A stretch of DNA of 64,000 bases from JAPHSX01 sp039714395 (lineage in GTDB: Bacteria > Pseudomonadota > Gammaproteobacteria > Thiohalomonadales > Thiohalomonadaceae), in assembly GCA_039714395.1 (NCBI GenBank), contig JBDLJH010000017.1, positions 1-64,000 on the forward strand. Reading direction: 5' to 3'. The notes under the pieces were generated by a model. It was given only the letters and a program-made list of their open reading frames with translations. It was not told the origin of the DNA and did not search any database. The position numbers and the translations under genes were made by a program. Below, piece after piece: positions 45,045 to 54,392 of this stretch (within the stretch, counting starts at the first letter, position 1; each line of letters begins with the position of its first letter).

Positions 45045-45701
45045 ATGAAACGGCTGACGATTTTTCTGGCGCTAGGGGCGCTGACCATGGGTGGTTGTGC
45101 TACTACCAGTGAGACAGATGATGGTGGAAGCGATAAGGCGGTAGCGGGTGCCATTATCGGTGGCATTCTTGGTGGTGTGGTTGCCAATAATACGGGTAAG
45201 CAGTCTAGACAGAAAACGGCTATAGGAGTGATTGCAGGGGCCACTGCGGGTGGCCTCATCGGCAACCAAATGGACAAGAAGGAAGAGAAACTGCGGGAGA
45301 TCGCCTCTGAGCGTGATGCCAGTGAGATGGAGGTGGAGCGTGTACGTGAGGATCTATTGCGCATCAGTGTCTCCTCCGAGGCCTCCTTTGATTTTGACCG
45401 CTATGAGGTGAAGCCAGAGTTCAAGCCAACCCTCAACAAGGTGGCTGATGTACTCTATAACGACCCTAATCAGCGTATCCGCGTGGTGGGTCATACCGAC
45501 AGCAAAGGTGCTTCGGATTACAACCAGCGTCTCTCTGAGCGCCGGGCCCAGGCCACCGGTGATTACCTGATCAGTCAGGGTGTTGCCTCTACGCAGGTGA
45601 CGACGGTCGGTCGTGGCGAGACTGAGCCTCGTGCCGACAATGCCACCACGGCTGGACGGGCTCAAAACCGTCGTGTGGAGATTTACCTGCAGCAGCTCTA
45701 A
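45045..45701 (+). CDS. OmpA-like lipoprotein with glycine zipper
   Basis: 218 residues. Lipobox MGGC, a glycine-zipper region (GAIIGGILGGVV and GVIAGATAGGLIG, about 36-76), a coiled segment and an OmpA-like peptidoglycan-binding domain (SFDFDRYEV, VVGHTDSKG, YNQRLSERRAQA, NRRVEIYL). It anchors the outer membrane to the cell wall. The layout resembles YiaD/Pal-like lipoproteins. Confidence 0.92.
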   Translation: MKRLTIFLALGALTMGGCATTSETDDGGSDKAVAGAIIGGILGGVVANNTGKQSRQKTAIGVIAGATAGGLIGNQMDKKEEKLREIASERDASEMEVERVREDLLRISVSSEASFDFDRYEVKPEFKPTLNKVADVLYNDPNQRIRVVGHTDSKGASDYNQRLSERRAQATGDYLISQGVASTQVTTVGRGETEPRADNATTAGRAQNRRVEIYLQQL

Positions 45702-45830
45702 GGCGTGGCGGGCGGGGAGGCCTAATGGTCTCTCCACTCCCTTACTATTGTTCTTGAGGTGGCGACTGGAAATGGTCTGGTCGCGGCTCTATGATGCAGG
45801 GAAGACGATAGTGCGGAGCACACCTTACCC

Positions 45831-46781
45831 ATGCATATTCTCTATCCCGATATTTCCCCCTATGTTCAACACAGCCTGGCGGTAGAGTCGCCACACACCC
45901 TGCATGTAGAAGAGTGCGGTAATCCCTCTGGGATCCCGGTGATATTCGTTCATGGTGGGCCGGGGGCGGGTTGCGAGCCCTATCACCGACGTTTCTTCGA
46001 TCCACAGCGCTATCGCATTATTCTCTTTGATCAGCGTGGCTGTGGCCGCTCTACGCCCCATGCCTCACTGGAGAACAACACCACCCAGGCGCTGATCGCT
46101 GATATGGAGCTAATTCGCGAGCACCTGAAGATCGACAGGTGGTTATTGTTTGGAGGCTCCTGGGGTTCTACCCTTGGTCTTGTCTATGCCGAGACCCATC
46201 CAGACAAAGTACTTGGATTGGTCGTTCGCGGCATTTTTCTCTGCCGTTCGCAGGAGATCGACTGGTTTTATCAGCAGGGTGCGAGCCGCCTTTTTGCCGA
46301 TTACTGGCAGGATTTTCTCGCCCCTATACCCGAGACAGAGCATGATGACCTGCTGCGCGCCTATTACCGACGTCTTACCGGTGAAGATGAGATGGCGCGC
46401 ATGGCGGCGGCCAAGGCATGGTCGTTGTGGGAGGGAAGAACCGCTACCTTAAAGCCTAGTGAGTCAGTCATCGATCACTTCGGTGATCCCTTTACGGCGC
46501 TTTCATTGGCGCGTATTGAGTGCCACTACTTCGTTAATGATAGTTTTCTTGAACCGAATCAGATCCTGCGTGATGCAGAGCGTCTGCACGGCATTCCCGG
46601 TGTTATCGTCCAGGGCCGTTATGATGTGATCTGTCCTATGGAGAGCGCCTGGCAACTTTCCCAGGCGTGGCCTGAGGCAAAGCTTAAGATTATTGGTGAT
46701 GCGGGTCACGCCGCCTCCGAGCCGGGGATTATCAATGCCCTGATGCAGGCCACTGATGACTTCGCTGAGTTGCTGGCATGA
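45831..46781 (+). CDS. pip: proline iminopeptidase
   Basis: 316 residues. Alpha/beta hydrolase with HGGPGAG (oxyanion region), the nucleophile Ser110 in GGSWGSTLGL, an acid in QGRYDVICP and the His in DAGHAASEP; DQRGCGRSTPH is typical of prolyl aminopeptidase. It removes N-terminal proline from peptides in the cytoplasm. Its stop overlaps the dtd start by four bases (ATGA). Confidence 0.94.
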   Translation: MHILYPDISPYVQHSLAVESPHTLHVEECGNPSGIPVIFVHGGPGAGCEPYHRRFFDPQRYRIILFDQRGCGRSTPHASLENNTTQALIADMELIREHLKIDRWLLFGGSWGSTLGLVYAETHPDKVLGLVVRGIFLCRSQEIDWFYQQGASRLFADYWQDFLAPIPETEHDDLLRAYYRRLTGEDEMARMAAAKAWSLWEGRTATLKPSESVIDHFGDPFTALSLARIECHYFVNDSFLEPNQILRDAERLHGIPGVIVQGRYDVICPMESAWQLSQAWPEAKLKIIGDAGHAASEPGIINALMQATDDFAELLA

Positions 46782-47221
46782 TTGGATTATTGCAACGGGT
46801 CTCCGAGGCTACCGTGCGTGTTGATGGTGAGATCGTCGGGAGCATCGAACGGGGCTTGATGGTGCTGCTGGGTGTGGAGAAGGGGGATAGCGAGGCGCAG
46901 GCTGATCGCCTGTTGGAGCGGCTACTTGGGTATCGTGTTTTTCCCGATGCAGACGATAAGATGAATCTCAGTTTGCGTGATATCCAGGGGGGGTTGTTGC
47001 TGGTTCCACAATTCACCCTGCCCGCTGATACCCGTAAGGGTACCCGTCCCAGTTTTACTACCGCTGCCCCGCCTGATGAGGGGCTCAGGCTCTTCGACTA
47101 CTTTGTTACGCGGGCCCTTGTCGTACACCCTGTTGTTAAGACTGGTCGTTTTGGTGCCGATATGCAGGTCTCGCTGGTTAATGATGGTCCGGTGACATTC
47201 TGGTTGCAGATTGCACCCTAG
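46778..47221 (+). CDS. dtd: D-aminoacyl-tRNA deacylase
   Basis: 147 residues, full DTD length. It begins MIGLLQRVSEATVRVDGE and contains VPQFTLPADTRKGTRPSF and NDGPVTFWL, the two signature motifs of the active site at the dimer interface. It removes D-amino acids from mischarged tRNA. Coupled to pip by a four-base overlap. Confidence 0.95.
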   Translation: MIGLLQRVSEATVRVDGEIVGSIERGLMVLLGVEKGDSEAQADRLLERLLGYRVFPDADDKMNLSLRDIQGGLLLVPQFTLPADTRKGTRPSFTTAAPPDEGLRLFDYFVTRALVVHPVVKTGRFGADMQVSLVNDGPVTFWLQIAP

Positions 47222-47283
47222 TCATCTGAAATCTGCTGATCATATTAGTTACATCCGTCTGCTTTCTTACTAAGCTAATACCC

Positions 47284-47303
47284 GCTGCGACTTAGGTCGC
47301 AGC
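47284..47303. terminator. hairpin between convergent genes
   Basis: GCTGCGAC-ttag-GTCGCAGC, a perfect 8-bp stem just past dtd and just before the end of the leftward lipoprotein gene. No T run; a shared terminator is likely but not certain. Confidence 0.5.
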
Positions 47304-47306
47304 AGT

Positions 47307-47801
47307 CTACAATTGCTCTAACAACTGGCGGCGCTTTTCGGCGTAATCCTGTTCACTAATCAACTCCTCTTCGAATAAGCCTTTTAACTGTTGCAGTCGC
47401 TGTTTTAACTCGCTCGGTTCTGTTTCGGGCGGTGTTTCTGCTTGTGGGCTAACACTAGCTTTCTCCTGCGGCACATTACTGTCGACACAATCGAGTTCGG
47501 CCTTCAGTCCATCGCTGACAATGCGACTACTGACGGTGGTAATAAATGGCTCACAGCCGGGATAGGTGAGTTGTATTCGGCCATAGAGGTGTTGCTTCTC
47601 GAGCTCAAAGCTCTGCGGGAAGACATCACGTGTGCTCAAGCTCATCGGTGTCTGCCCCATCGCTTCGCCAAGAACCAGTACTGAGGCGCCAACGGGAACT
47701 GAGTCCACGCTGATCTGATCGCTATGTGAGGGAATAAGTGTATTACCGCTGCAACCAAACAGTGGGAGTGCGATAAATGTCGTCAGGAGGTGATATTTCA
47801 T
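47307..47801 (-). CDS. lipoprotein with PEGA-like and SHOCT-like parts
   Basis: 164 residues. Lipobox LFGC, then a beta-rich domain with SVPVGASVLVLGEAMGQTP, which resembles PEGA domains. The C-terminus ends RLQQLKGLFEEELISEQDYA, then EKRRQLLEQL, a clear SHOCT-type helical motif that is usually a small oligomerisation module. ATG 47801 is preferred over a TTG two codons upstream; AAGGG is seven bases before. Role unknown. Confidence 0.72.
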   Translation of the reverse strand: MKYHLLTTFIALPLFGCSGNTLIPSHSDQISVDSVPVGASVLVLGEAMGQTPMSLSTRDVFPQSFELEKQHLYGRIQLTYPGCEPFITTVSSRIVSDGLKAELDCVDSNVPQEKASVSPQAETPPETEPSELKQRLQQLKGLFEEELISEQDYAEKRRQLLEQL

Positions 47802-47954
47802 TTTCAAACCCTTTATTTTTTAGCATTATTACCTTATGCCATGGTCGAGGTAAACTGTATCGTTCTGTTGGCTGGATTTGTAGCGCTCAAGGTGATACTT
47901 TTTGCCGACGAATTTTAGCTATTTTTAGCGTACGACAACGAGAAACAGAAGATC

Positions 47955-48455
47955 ATGCACTATGAAGTTAGCGAGGCGGAGATGACTGACGCCAAACACC
48001 CCCATGAGATCTTTCTCATTAACCTGATTACCAACCATATTCTGGTCTTTGTTGGCCTGTTGGGTTTGGCGAAGACCTACCCCTGGGTGATGCTGGTTAC
48101 TCCTGCCATCTCCATTGTGGTACTGAGTTATTTAATGATTCGTGCACGCAGTAAATTGAACAGTGGTAGCTGGTATAGCGCTTGTCACTGGCAGCTCTGT
48201 GCTCATCGCAGCAAACTCTTTATCGGTATGTTGATGCTGCTTGGGCTAGTCATAGCGGGATTGCTGCTATCGGTGGGGGGGGATGCTTCGCAGCTGAAGC
48301 CCGGCCACTATGCTTTCGGTGGTGTCGCGGCCTTACCGACTCTGGTCTTTATTCTGGTGTTGATCGTTATGGAGTCGGATGCAATGCATAAGGCGAAGAC
48401 CGGTGTAGTGCCGCAGTGGTTAGTCGATAAGTACCCGAAGCCAGTCGCAGAATAA
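47955..48455 (+). CDS. hypothetical membrane protein
   Basis: 166 residues with four hydrophobic helices (about 22-40, 44-62, 86-106 and 122-142). The loop SGSWYSACHWQLCAHRSKLF has a Cys/His cluster. Not recognised beyond a general membrane protein. An alternative start, ATG 47982, has GAGG five bases upstream. It is followed by a clear terminator. Confidence 0.6.
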   Translation: MHYEVSEAEMTDAKHPHEIFLINLITNHILVFVGLLGLAKTYPWVMLVTPAISIVVLSYLMIRARSKLNSGSWYSACHWQLCAHRSKLFIGMLMLLGLVIAGLLLSVGGDASQLKPGHYAFGGVAALPTLVFILVLIVMESDAMHKAKTGVVPQWLVDKYPKPVAE

Positions 48456-48476
48456 GCAATATTTATCTTAATTTAG

Positions 48477-48501
48477 ATGGCCGGGTAACCGGTCATTTTT
48501 A
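48477..48501 (+). terminator. terminator
   Basis: ATGGCCGG-gtaa-CCGGTCAT (one G-U pair) followed by TTTTTA. Confidence 0.85.
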
Positions 48502-48520
48502 TCTTTACGAGTGGAACTCT

Positions 48521-49207
48521 ATGGAACGTTACATCTTTTTGGGCGTATTACTTTTTTCACTTATCGCACTGGGGATCGGTATGTTGCTTCCGGGTAAGAG
48601 CGTTCAGGAGGCAGAACCCTATCTGCCGTGGCAGATAGAAAAGACAGCGAAGGGTTCGAGTCGCGTCTTCGGTCTGGAGCTGGGAACTAGCACTCTACTT
48701 GAGGCTCAGAATCGTTTTCGCGAGCTCTATGAGGTGAGCATGTTTGCCCGCGATGATGGCGACAAGGTGGTCGAGGTCTACTTTGACAGCATTACACTAA
48801 GTGGCCTGCGAGCGCGTGTGGTGCTGGTGATGGAGTTGACGCCGGAACAGCTTAATGGCTTCTATGAGCGTGGCGTGCGTATAGCCACACTGGGCAGTGG
48901 TGGCCGCAAGGTGACCCTGGATGATGTGGACTTATTGAGTCTTGCCTCTATGCCTATTGCAAGCCTCACTTACATCCCCAAGTCGCAGCTTAGTGCCGAA
49001 CTGGTGCAGGCCCGCTTTGGCACTCCTGCCGAGCGTATTCGTGAAAAAGATAGTGAAAGCCTCGTTGAGCATTGGCTCTATCCAGACTACGGCCTGGATT
49101 TGATACTTCATGAAAAGGGTAAGGAGGTGTTGCAGTACACACAGCCGGGGCGCTTTGATTCTCTGCGCAAACCCCTGATTGAACAGGGCGGGATTATCGT
49201 AAATTAA
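48521..49207 (+). CDS. membrane-anchored hypothetical protein
   Basis: 228 residues. An uncleaved N-terminal helix (about 5-25), then a beta-rich periplasmic domain with SRVFGLELGTSTLLEAQNRF and LSAELVQARFGTPAERI; the two halves look alike (a threshold-type helix-strand pattern), perhaps an internal duplication. I do not recognise a named family. It is convergent with the cbb3 assembly genes and has no visible functional link to them. Confidence 0.65.
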   Translation: MERYIFLGVLLFSLIALGIGMLLPGKSVQEAEPYLPWQIEKTAKGSSRVFGLELGTSTLLEAQNRFRELYEVSMFARDDGDKVVEVYFDSITLSGLRARVVLVMELTPEQLNGFYERGVRIATLGSGGRKVTLDDVDLLSLASMPIASLTYIPKSQLSAELVQARFGTPAERIREKDSESLVEHWLYPDYGLDLILHEKGKEVLQYTQPGRFDSLRKPLIEQGGIIVN

Positions 49208-49245
49208 TCTCGACGGGCAATGGTGAGGAGGATAATGCGCAGGGC

Positions 49246-49452
49246 CTAGTCATCATCCGCATCAGGCCAGTTGCGACGGTCGACCTTCTTTTTATCCCCT
49301 CCCATCATATCGTCATCTTCATCAAGCAGGATGCGATGGGCATCGCCCTCCAGGTCTTCATACTGTCCCCGTTTCACCGCCCAGATCAGGATACCAACCA
49401 GGATCAGGCCAATGAAGATCATGCTGGGGATGAGGCTGTAGATGACTTCCAC
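49246..49452 (-). CDS. ccoS: cbb3 oxidase assembly protein CcoS
   Basis: 68 residues. One membrane helix (about 4-27, IPSMIFIGLILVGILIWAVK) then GQYEDLEGDAHRILLDEDD, the CcoS pattern. It is needed for cofactor insertion into cbb3 oxidase in Rhodobacter. Last gene of the ccoGHIS group, in the usual order. Its acidic tail is a little longer than in E. coli-like relatives. Confidence 0.9.
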   Translation of the reverse strand: MEVIYSLIPSMIFIGLILVGILIWAVKRGQYEDLEGDAHRILLDEDDDMMGGDKKKVDRRNWPDADDD

Positions 49453-49495
49453 TATTTATTACCGTAGCAGTTTGTAAAAGATGATTATAGAGGAT

Positions 49496-51961
49496 CTAGT
49501 CCCGGAACAGGGTACGGATTCGCGCGGCATTGCCGATGACCAGTAGTGAGCTGATTGGCATAGCGATAGCAGCGAATAGCGGGGTGATAAAGGCGGCCAT
49601 CGCCAGCGGAACCATAATCACGTTATAGCTCAGTGAGAGCCCAATGTTCTGGCGGATAGTGCGAAGGGTGCGGCGGGACAGGAGCGTTGCCAGTCGCACT
49701 TTGTCGAGTTCATCCTGCATGAGCACTATATCGGCACTCTCCATTGAGACATCGGTGCCTGAGCCTACGGCGATGCCGATATTGGCACGGATCAGCGCCG
49801 GCGCATCATTAACCCCATCCCCCACCATAGCGACCCATTCGCCTTTTGCCTGTAGATCGGCGATCACCTGATCCTTGTCCTGTGGCAGTACCTCGGCGAT
49901 CACCTCCATGCCGCCGAGCTGTTCTGCCACGGCCTCTGCAACACGCCTGCGGTCACCACTGAGCAGGGTCATGCGGATGCCTGCCTTACGTAGCCCCGTA
50001 ATCAGTTGCTGGGCGTCGGGGCGTAACTGATCGGCGATGGCGAGTAGTGCCAGGTGTCTGCCATCTACGGCCATATGGATGCAGCTGTTGGCCTTCTCCT
50101 CCAGCTGTTGGGCCTGTTCAGTTAGCCCCTGATTTATTTTTATCTCGTTCTGTTGCAACCAGGCGATGGTGCCGAGGGTGATACGCCTGCCCTCAATCAT
50201 CGCCTTCACACCGTGACCGGGCAGACTTTTGAACTTTTCCGGTTTGCTGTTGCTGCAATTAAGTTGTTGCTGTTCGGCCGCTTTAACGATGGCCTGAGCG
50301 ATACTGTGTTCTGAATAGCGTTCGACGATGGCGGCAAGGCGCAGTAGTTCGTCCTCATCCTCGCCATCGACTGAGACGACCTGCTGTAGTTGCATGCTGC
50401 CCGTGGTGAGGGTGCCGGTCTTATCGAAAACGAAGTGGCTGACACGGGAGAGGGTCTCCAGTACCTCGCCGTTCTTAACCAAAATGCCGTTGCGTGCGCC
50501 CTGTCCGGCGGCCACGGCAATGGCCATCGGGGTGGCGAGCCCGAAGGCGCAGGGGCAGGTAATGATGAGTACCGAGGTGGCGGCCATTAGTGCCAGCTCA
50601 AAGCCGCTGCCGACCCATATCAGGAATGTAACAGTGGCCAGTAGCAGGGTTGCCATCACAAACCATGGAACGATACGGTCGGCCATGCATTGTATCGGTG
50701 CCTTGGACGCCTGGGCCTCCTCTACCAGGGCGATGATACGGCCCAGAGAGGTATTACGCAGAGTACCGGTAACATGCAGAGTAAGGGCGCTGTACAGATT
50801 CACTGTGCCCGCAGAGACTTTGTCACCGGACTGTTTATGTACCGGTTCGGACTCGCCGCTGAGCATGCTCTCATCAATATTGCTCTGCCCTTCAACTACA
50901 ATGCCGTCGACGGGCACCTTGTCACCCGCCCTCACCAGAACGGTATCGTCGGGCTTTATGCTGCGAATCGGTACGATCTTCTCACCCTCCTCAATCAGCA
51001 GGGTGGCAATACGTGGCTGCAGATCCATCAGGCGCTGACTTGCCGCAACCGCATGGCGCTTCGACATCGCCTCAAGAAAACGTCCGACCAGAATCACGAA
51101 GATAAAGTTAACCACCGTGTCAAAGTAGACCTCGCCGACCTCGCTGCCGCTAATAGTGACGTAGGTGGAGTAGAGATAAGTAGAGGTGGCACCGATGGCG
51201 ATGGGGAGATCCATGGTGAGGTGACGATGGCGCAGCCCTGCCCATGCCCCTTTCAAAAAGATTGAGCCGGAGTAGAAAAGTGTGAGGCTGGCGAGGGCAA
51301 AACCGATCCAGTGGAACATGGAGCGGAACTGGCCGCCATCGGCGGTATCGGCCCCGGTATAGAGAGCGATGGATATCCACATCAAATTCATCATCGCAAA
51401 GCCGGCCACCGCCATGCGGAACAGCAGGGCACGGTTCTGTCTCTTGATGGTGCCCTCTGCGGCCTCAGGATCGAATGGTACGGCAGCGTAGCCGATGTCG
51501 CTGAGGCGCTTAATGATGTCGGAGAGTTTTGTCTGTCGATTGTCCCAACGTAGCAGTAGCCGTTTATTGGCCAGATTGACCTGGGCGCGAATGATGCCTG
51601 GCATGGTTCCGAGTCCACGCTCGATAAGCCAGACACAGGCTGCGCAGTGGATGCCCTCTACTAGCAGGTGTATCTCCCGCTCCTCACCGAGTTCACGCAC
51701 GAACTCCTCCTGCACCTCATCGAGGTCAAACAGGGCGATATCGCGTGGCGGTTCAGGTGGTGGGGCGAGTAGAGTACCGTCGGGGGTGCGTTGGTAGAAG
51801 CCGTCAAGGCCGGCGTCGTAGATAGCCTTACAGACTGACTGACAGCCGAAGCAGCAGAAGTGACGATCCTTGCCCTCTATCTGCTCAACGAATTGCTCTG
51901 TGGGTGGTAGTGGTAAGCCACAGTGGAAGCAGCTTGCCTCTGTGGCCGGTTGATCACTCAT
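49496..51961 (-). CDS. ccoI: copper-transporting P-type ATPase CcoI
   Basis: About 821 residues. An N-terminal Cys-rich zinc-binding-like piece (CFHCGLPLP), a heavy-metal domain (GIHCAACVWLIE), eight membrane helices, the copper motif ITCPCAFGLATP, the phosphorylation site FDKTGTLTTG and the hinge MVGDGVNDAP. It supplies copper for the heme-copper centre of the cbb3 oxidase. ATG 51961 avoids overlap with ccoH, which ends 16 bp upstream; the longer frame to 52027 is less likely. Confidence 0.95.
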   Translation of the reverse strand: MSDQPATEASCFHCGLPLPPTEQFVEQIEGKDRHFCCFGCQSVCKAIYDAGLDGFYQRTPDGTLLAPPPEPPRDIALFDLDEVQEEFVRELGEEREIHLLVEGIHCAACVWLIERGLGTMPGIIRAQVNLANKRLLLRWDNRQTKLSDIIKRLSDIGYAAVPFDPEAAEGTIKRQNRALLFRMAVAGFAMMNLMWISIALYTGADTADGGQFRSMFHWIGFALASLTLFYSGSIFLKGAWAGLRHRHLTMDLPIAIGATSTYLYSTYVTISGSEVGEVYFDTVVNFIFVILVGRFLEAMSKRHAVAASQRLMDLQPRIATLLIEEGEKIVPIRSIKPDDTVLVRAGDKVPVDGIVVEGQSNIDESMLSGESEPVHKQSGDKVSAGTVNLYSALTLHVTGTLRNTSLGRIIALVEEAQASKAPIQCMADRIVPWFVMATLLLATVTFLIWVGSGFELALMAATSVLIITCPCAFGLATPMAIAVAAGQGARNGILVKNGEVLETLSRVSHFVFDKTGTLTTGSMQLQQVVSVDGEDEDELLRLAAIVERYSEHSIAQAIVKAAEQQQLNCSNSKPEKFKSLPGHGVKAMIEGRRITLGTIAWLQQNEIKINQGLTEQAQQLEEKANSCIHMAVDGRHLALLAIADQLRPDAQQLITGLRKAGIRMTLLSGDRRRVAEAVAEQLGGMEVIAEVLPQDKDQVIADLQAKGEWVAMVGDGVNDAPALIRANIGIAVGSGTDVSMESADIVLMQDELDKVRLATLLSRRTLRTIRQNIGLSLSYNVIMVPLAMAAFITPLFAAIAMPISSLLVIGNAARIRTLFRD

Positions 51962-51977
51962 GTTGGATAAGACAGGC

Positions 51978-52517
51978 TTAGTTTGCCACCACGGTGACGC
52001 GACGTGTGGATTCCAGAGTCTCATCACCCTGAGTCACGGAGATATTGATGTCCCAGATCCCCTTGAGTGGCAGCTGCAGTTTGTTCTGGAAGACACCATC
52101 AGCAATGGAGGATAACTCGGCATAAAAATCGGCAGAGGCATCTGAGGGGCGGTAGGCGTGCAAGGTGACTTTGGCATCCTTGAGTGGATTACCGACGCGG
52201 TCAACGATGCTCACGCTGTAGTTAGTAGGGGTGTTCAGAGTGATAGTTTCAGCGGTTTGCAGTGATATATTCCAGCCAAGGCGGTTACGTGTCTCCATCT
52301 TCTTCTGGTAATTCGCATCGTGGTAACGGCCCTTCTCATAGTAATTCTCATCGACTAAACCAGGGTTTGTTTTTATTGCGGTTACGATAAAGGCGACATT
52401 AACGGAAAGTACGGTGAGGACAAACGCGACCCCTCCCCATACCCAGGGGTTGTTTTTAGCGTCTTTGCTATCTTGAGACAGAAAACTCCCAACCATAAAT
52501 CCATTCAAAAAACTCAT
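51978..52517 (-). CDS. ccoH: cbb3 oxidase assembly protein CcoH/FixH
   Basis: 179 residues. One membrane helix (about 27-50, WGGVAFVLTVLSVNVAFIV) followed by the FixH pattern NPGLVDENYYEKGRYHD and a periplasmic beta domain (VTLHAYRPSDASADFYAEL). It helps maturation and stability of the oxidase. Lies between ccoG and ccoI as in many proteobacteria. Confidence 0.92.
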   Translation of the reverse strand: MSFLNGFMVGSFLSQDSKDAKNNPWVWGGVAFVLTVLSVNVAFIVTAIKTNPGLVDENYYEKGRYHDANYQKKMETRNRLGWNISLQTAETITLNTPTNYSVSIVDRVGNPLKDAKVTLHAYRPSDASADFYAELSSIADGVFQNKLQLPLKGIWDINISVTQGDETLESTRRVTVVAN

Positions 52518-52560
52518 ATTGCTACCTCAACTTATGCTGCTATTGCTTTGTTTGCCCATG

Positions 52561-53979
52561 TTAACGTTTCGGCCCGAAGAAGGCGCTGTTGTAGATTGCT
52601 GAATCTTCAGGGTTGTTACTGTTCTGCACCGTGAAGGTGAGCGGCACACGGCTATCAGTAAGGTTCTCGTTGGGTACCTTAACAAACATAATGCGAGAAG
52701 TAAGCCTGCCCGGTTTGAGACTGATGGGCTTATCGGCATTGACCAGTATCAGTCCCTTCGGCCCTGTTGCACTAACAGTGACCTCTACCTTGCCATCGAG
52801 TTTGTTGAGAATCTTCAGATCAAATTTATTCTGAATGGTACCGTCGCTCATCTGTATGAACAGCGGTGAGCGAGAGTGGATTACCTTAAGCTCCAATGAA
52901 CCGAGGTGGGTCAGCCCATAAAAGATACCAGTGACCGCGAGGACAAGAATGGTGAGATAAACCAGGATACGCGGGCGCTTCAACAGTGGGATGTGTGGTA
53001 CTCCCTCGAGTGCATCCAGGGAGGAGTAGCGTATCAGGCTGACCGGTTTGTTGATTTTTTCCATCACCGAATCACAGGCATCGAGGCAGAGACCACAGGT
53101 GATACAGCCCTCCTGCTGGCCTTCGCGAATATCGATACCGGTAGGGCAGACGGCGATGCACTGGTTGCACTCAATACAGTCACCCTTGCCCTGTTGCGTT
53201 TCTCCTTTCTTCAGGCGGCCACGAGGCTCACCACGATTGTAGTCGTAAGCCGGAACGATGCTCTCGGCATCTATCATCACCCCCTGAATGCGGGCGTAGG
53301 GGCAGAGCCAGAAGCAGACCTGCTCACGCATCAGCCCTGCGAAGAGGTAGGTAAAGGAGGCGAAAGTGGCAATGGCTGCCCAGGCAACGATATCAACGTT
53401 TAGATGGGCGTAGGCCTGCCACATTTCAAAGGCGTCGGCGAACCAGAGAGTAAAACTAATACCGGTGAAGATACCAATAGCGATCCAGATAAGGTGTTTG
53501 ATTCCCTTGATAGCGATCTTCCGGCCACCCCATGGGCTTTGCTCTAATTTGCGTCGCTGTGCCGGGTTGCCTTCCAGCTTCTCTTCGATAAGGGTAAAGA
53601 TGTCGGTCCATACGGTCTGGAAGCAGAAATAGCCGCAGAATACCCGACCAGCAACGGCGGTGACTGCAAATAGCAGGATGGCGAAAAACAGTAGTACCAG
53701 CGATAGCATCCACACATCCTGTGGCAGGATGGTGATGTCGAAAAATTGGAATTTGCGGTTCGGGATATCAAAGATAATCGCCTGCCGATCTCCCCAGCGC
53801 AGATAGGGGCCGAGGAAGAAAACTAGCCAGGTCGAGGCGGCGAGCCATTTGATATTACGGAACGTGCCGGGCATGCGTTTGGCATGAATCGTCTCGTCAC
53901 CGGTATTGATATGCCAGTGGCCAATATCTTCATAAAGCTCTTCAGCAGGTTGCTGAGTGCTTTCAGCGTTATTGCTCAC
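52561..53979 (-). CDS. ccoG: cbb3 oxidase accessory ferredoxin-like protein CcoG
   Basis: 472 residues. Several membrane helices with FCGYFCFQTVWTD, then two [4Fe-4S] sites: CIECNQCIAVCP and CITCGLCLDACD, and a C-terminal immunoglobulin-like periplasmic domain. CcoG acts as a cupric reductase during oxidase assembly. The GTG at 53979 has CAGGAG about six bases upstream; the earlier ATG at 54018 lacks one. It starts a group with ccoH, ccoI and ccoS, separated from ccoNOQP by a terminator. Confidence 0.95.
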   Translation of the reverse strand: MSNNAESTQQPAEELYEDIGHWHINTGDETIHAKRMPGTFRNIKWLAASTWLVFFLGPYLRWGDRQAIIFDIPNRKFQFFDITILPQDVWMLSLVLLFFAILLFAVTAVAGRVFCGYFCFQTVWTDIFTLIEEKLEGNPAQRRKLEQSPWGGRKIAIKGIKHLIWIAIGIFTGISFTLWFADAFEMWQAYAHLNVDIVAWAAIATFASFTYLFAGLMREQVCFWLCPYARIQGVMIDAESIVPAYDYNRGEPRGRLKKGETQQGKGDCIECNQCIAVCPTGIDIREGQQEGCITCGLCLDACDSVMEKINKPVSLIRYSSLDALEGVPHIPLLKRPRILVYLTILVLAVTGIFYGLTHLGSLELKVIHSRSPLFIQMSDGTIQNKFDLKILNKLDGKVEVTVSATGPKGLILVNADKPISLKPGRLTSRIMFVKVPNENLTDSRVPLTFTVQNSNNPEDSAIYNSAFFGPKR

Positions 53980-54140
53980 ATTGATCTCCTGATACAAGTG
54001 CTTACGAATTATTAACAAGAAAATTGGTGAAAAAACCTGACAGGCGTTTTCAGCAATTCACTGAGCCGAGATTTCCTTATCGGTATTACTGGGAACTAGA
54101 GGTGTAACAGATGATGTATATTAGCACATCCTAATGAATA

Positions 54141-54170
54141 AAAAGGGGAGAAATTAATTCCTCCCCCTTT
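54141..54170 (-). terminator. terminator between cco structural and assembly genes
   Basis: On the minus strand AAAGGGGGAG-loop-CTCCCCTTTTT with an AT-rich loop. It should end the ccoNOQP plus small-peptide transcript before ccoG. Confidence 0.8.
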
Positions 54171-54205
54171 AGTCATTTCTCCGACGAGAATGCCGGTGTA
54201 ATTGT

Positions 54206-54319
54206 TCAGTCTTCTGAGTGAGTAGTTTTAATTAACTTAATCACACGGAGAACAAGTACAACAGTAATCACGATGGCTCCTACAACGGATAAAATTGAAG
54301 CAATTACTACTGAGTCCAT
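54206..54319 (-). CDS. 37-residue single-helix peptide of the cbb3 locus
   Basis: Starts ATG at 54319 with AGAGGG upstream and stops TGA at 54206. The peptide begins MDSVVIASILSVVGAIVITV and ends VLRVIKLIKTTHSED: one membrane helix (about 4-24) followed by a basic then polar tail. It lies 73 bp after ccoP and before the terminator, on the same strand. Its size and single helix recall CcoM, the small subunit seen in the Pseudomonas stutzeri cbb3 structure, but I see no clear sequence match, so this is only an analogy. The gene is too short for usual gene calls. Confidence 0.7.
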   Translation of the reverse strand: MDSVVIASILSVVGAIVITVVLVLRVIKLIKTTHSED

Positions 54320-54339
54320 AGTTTTTCCCTCTTAGTGGT

Positions 54340-54364
54340 GGGTCGACTACGGTGTAGTCGACCC
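54340..54364. other. perfect 11-bp hairpin between ccoP and small peptide gene
   Basis: GGGTCGACTAC-ggt-GTAGTCGACCC, no T run on the minus strand. It could protect or process the mRNA and so set the ratio of ccoP to the peptide. Confidence 0.6.
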
Positions 54365-54392
54365 AAACAGGTTGATGACTCAACAATTGAGC

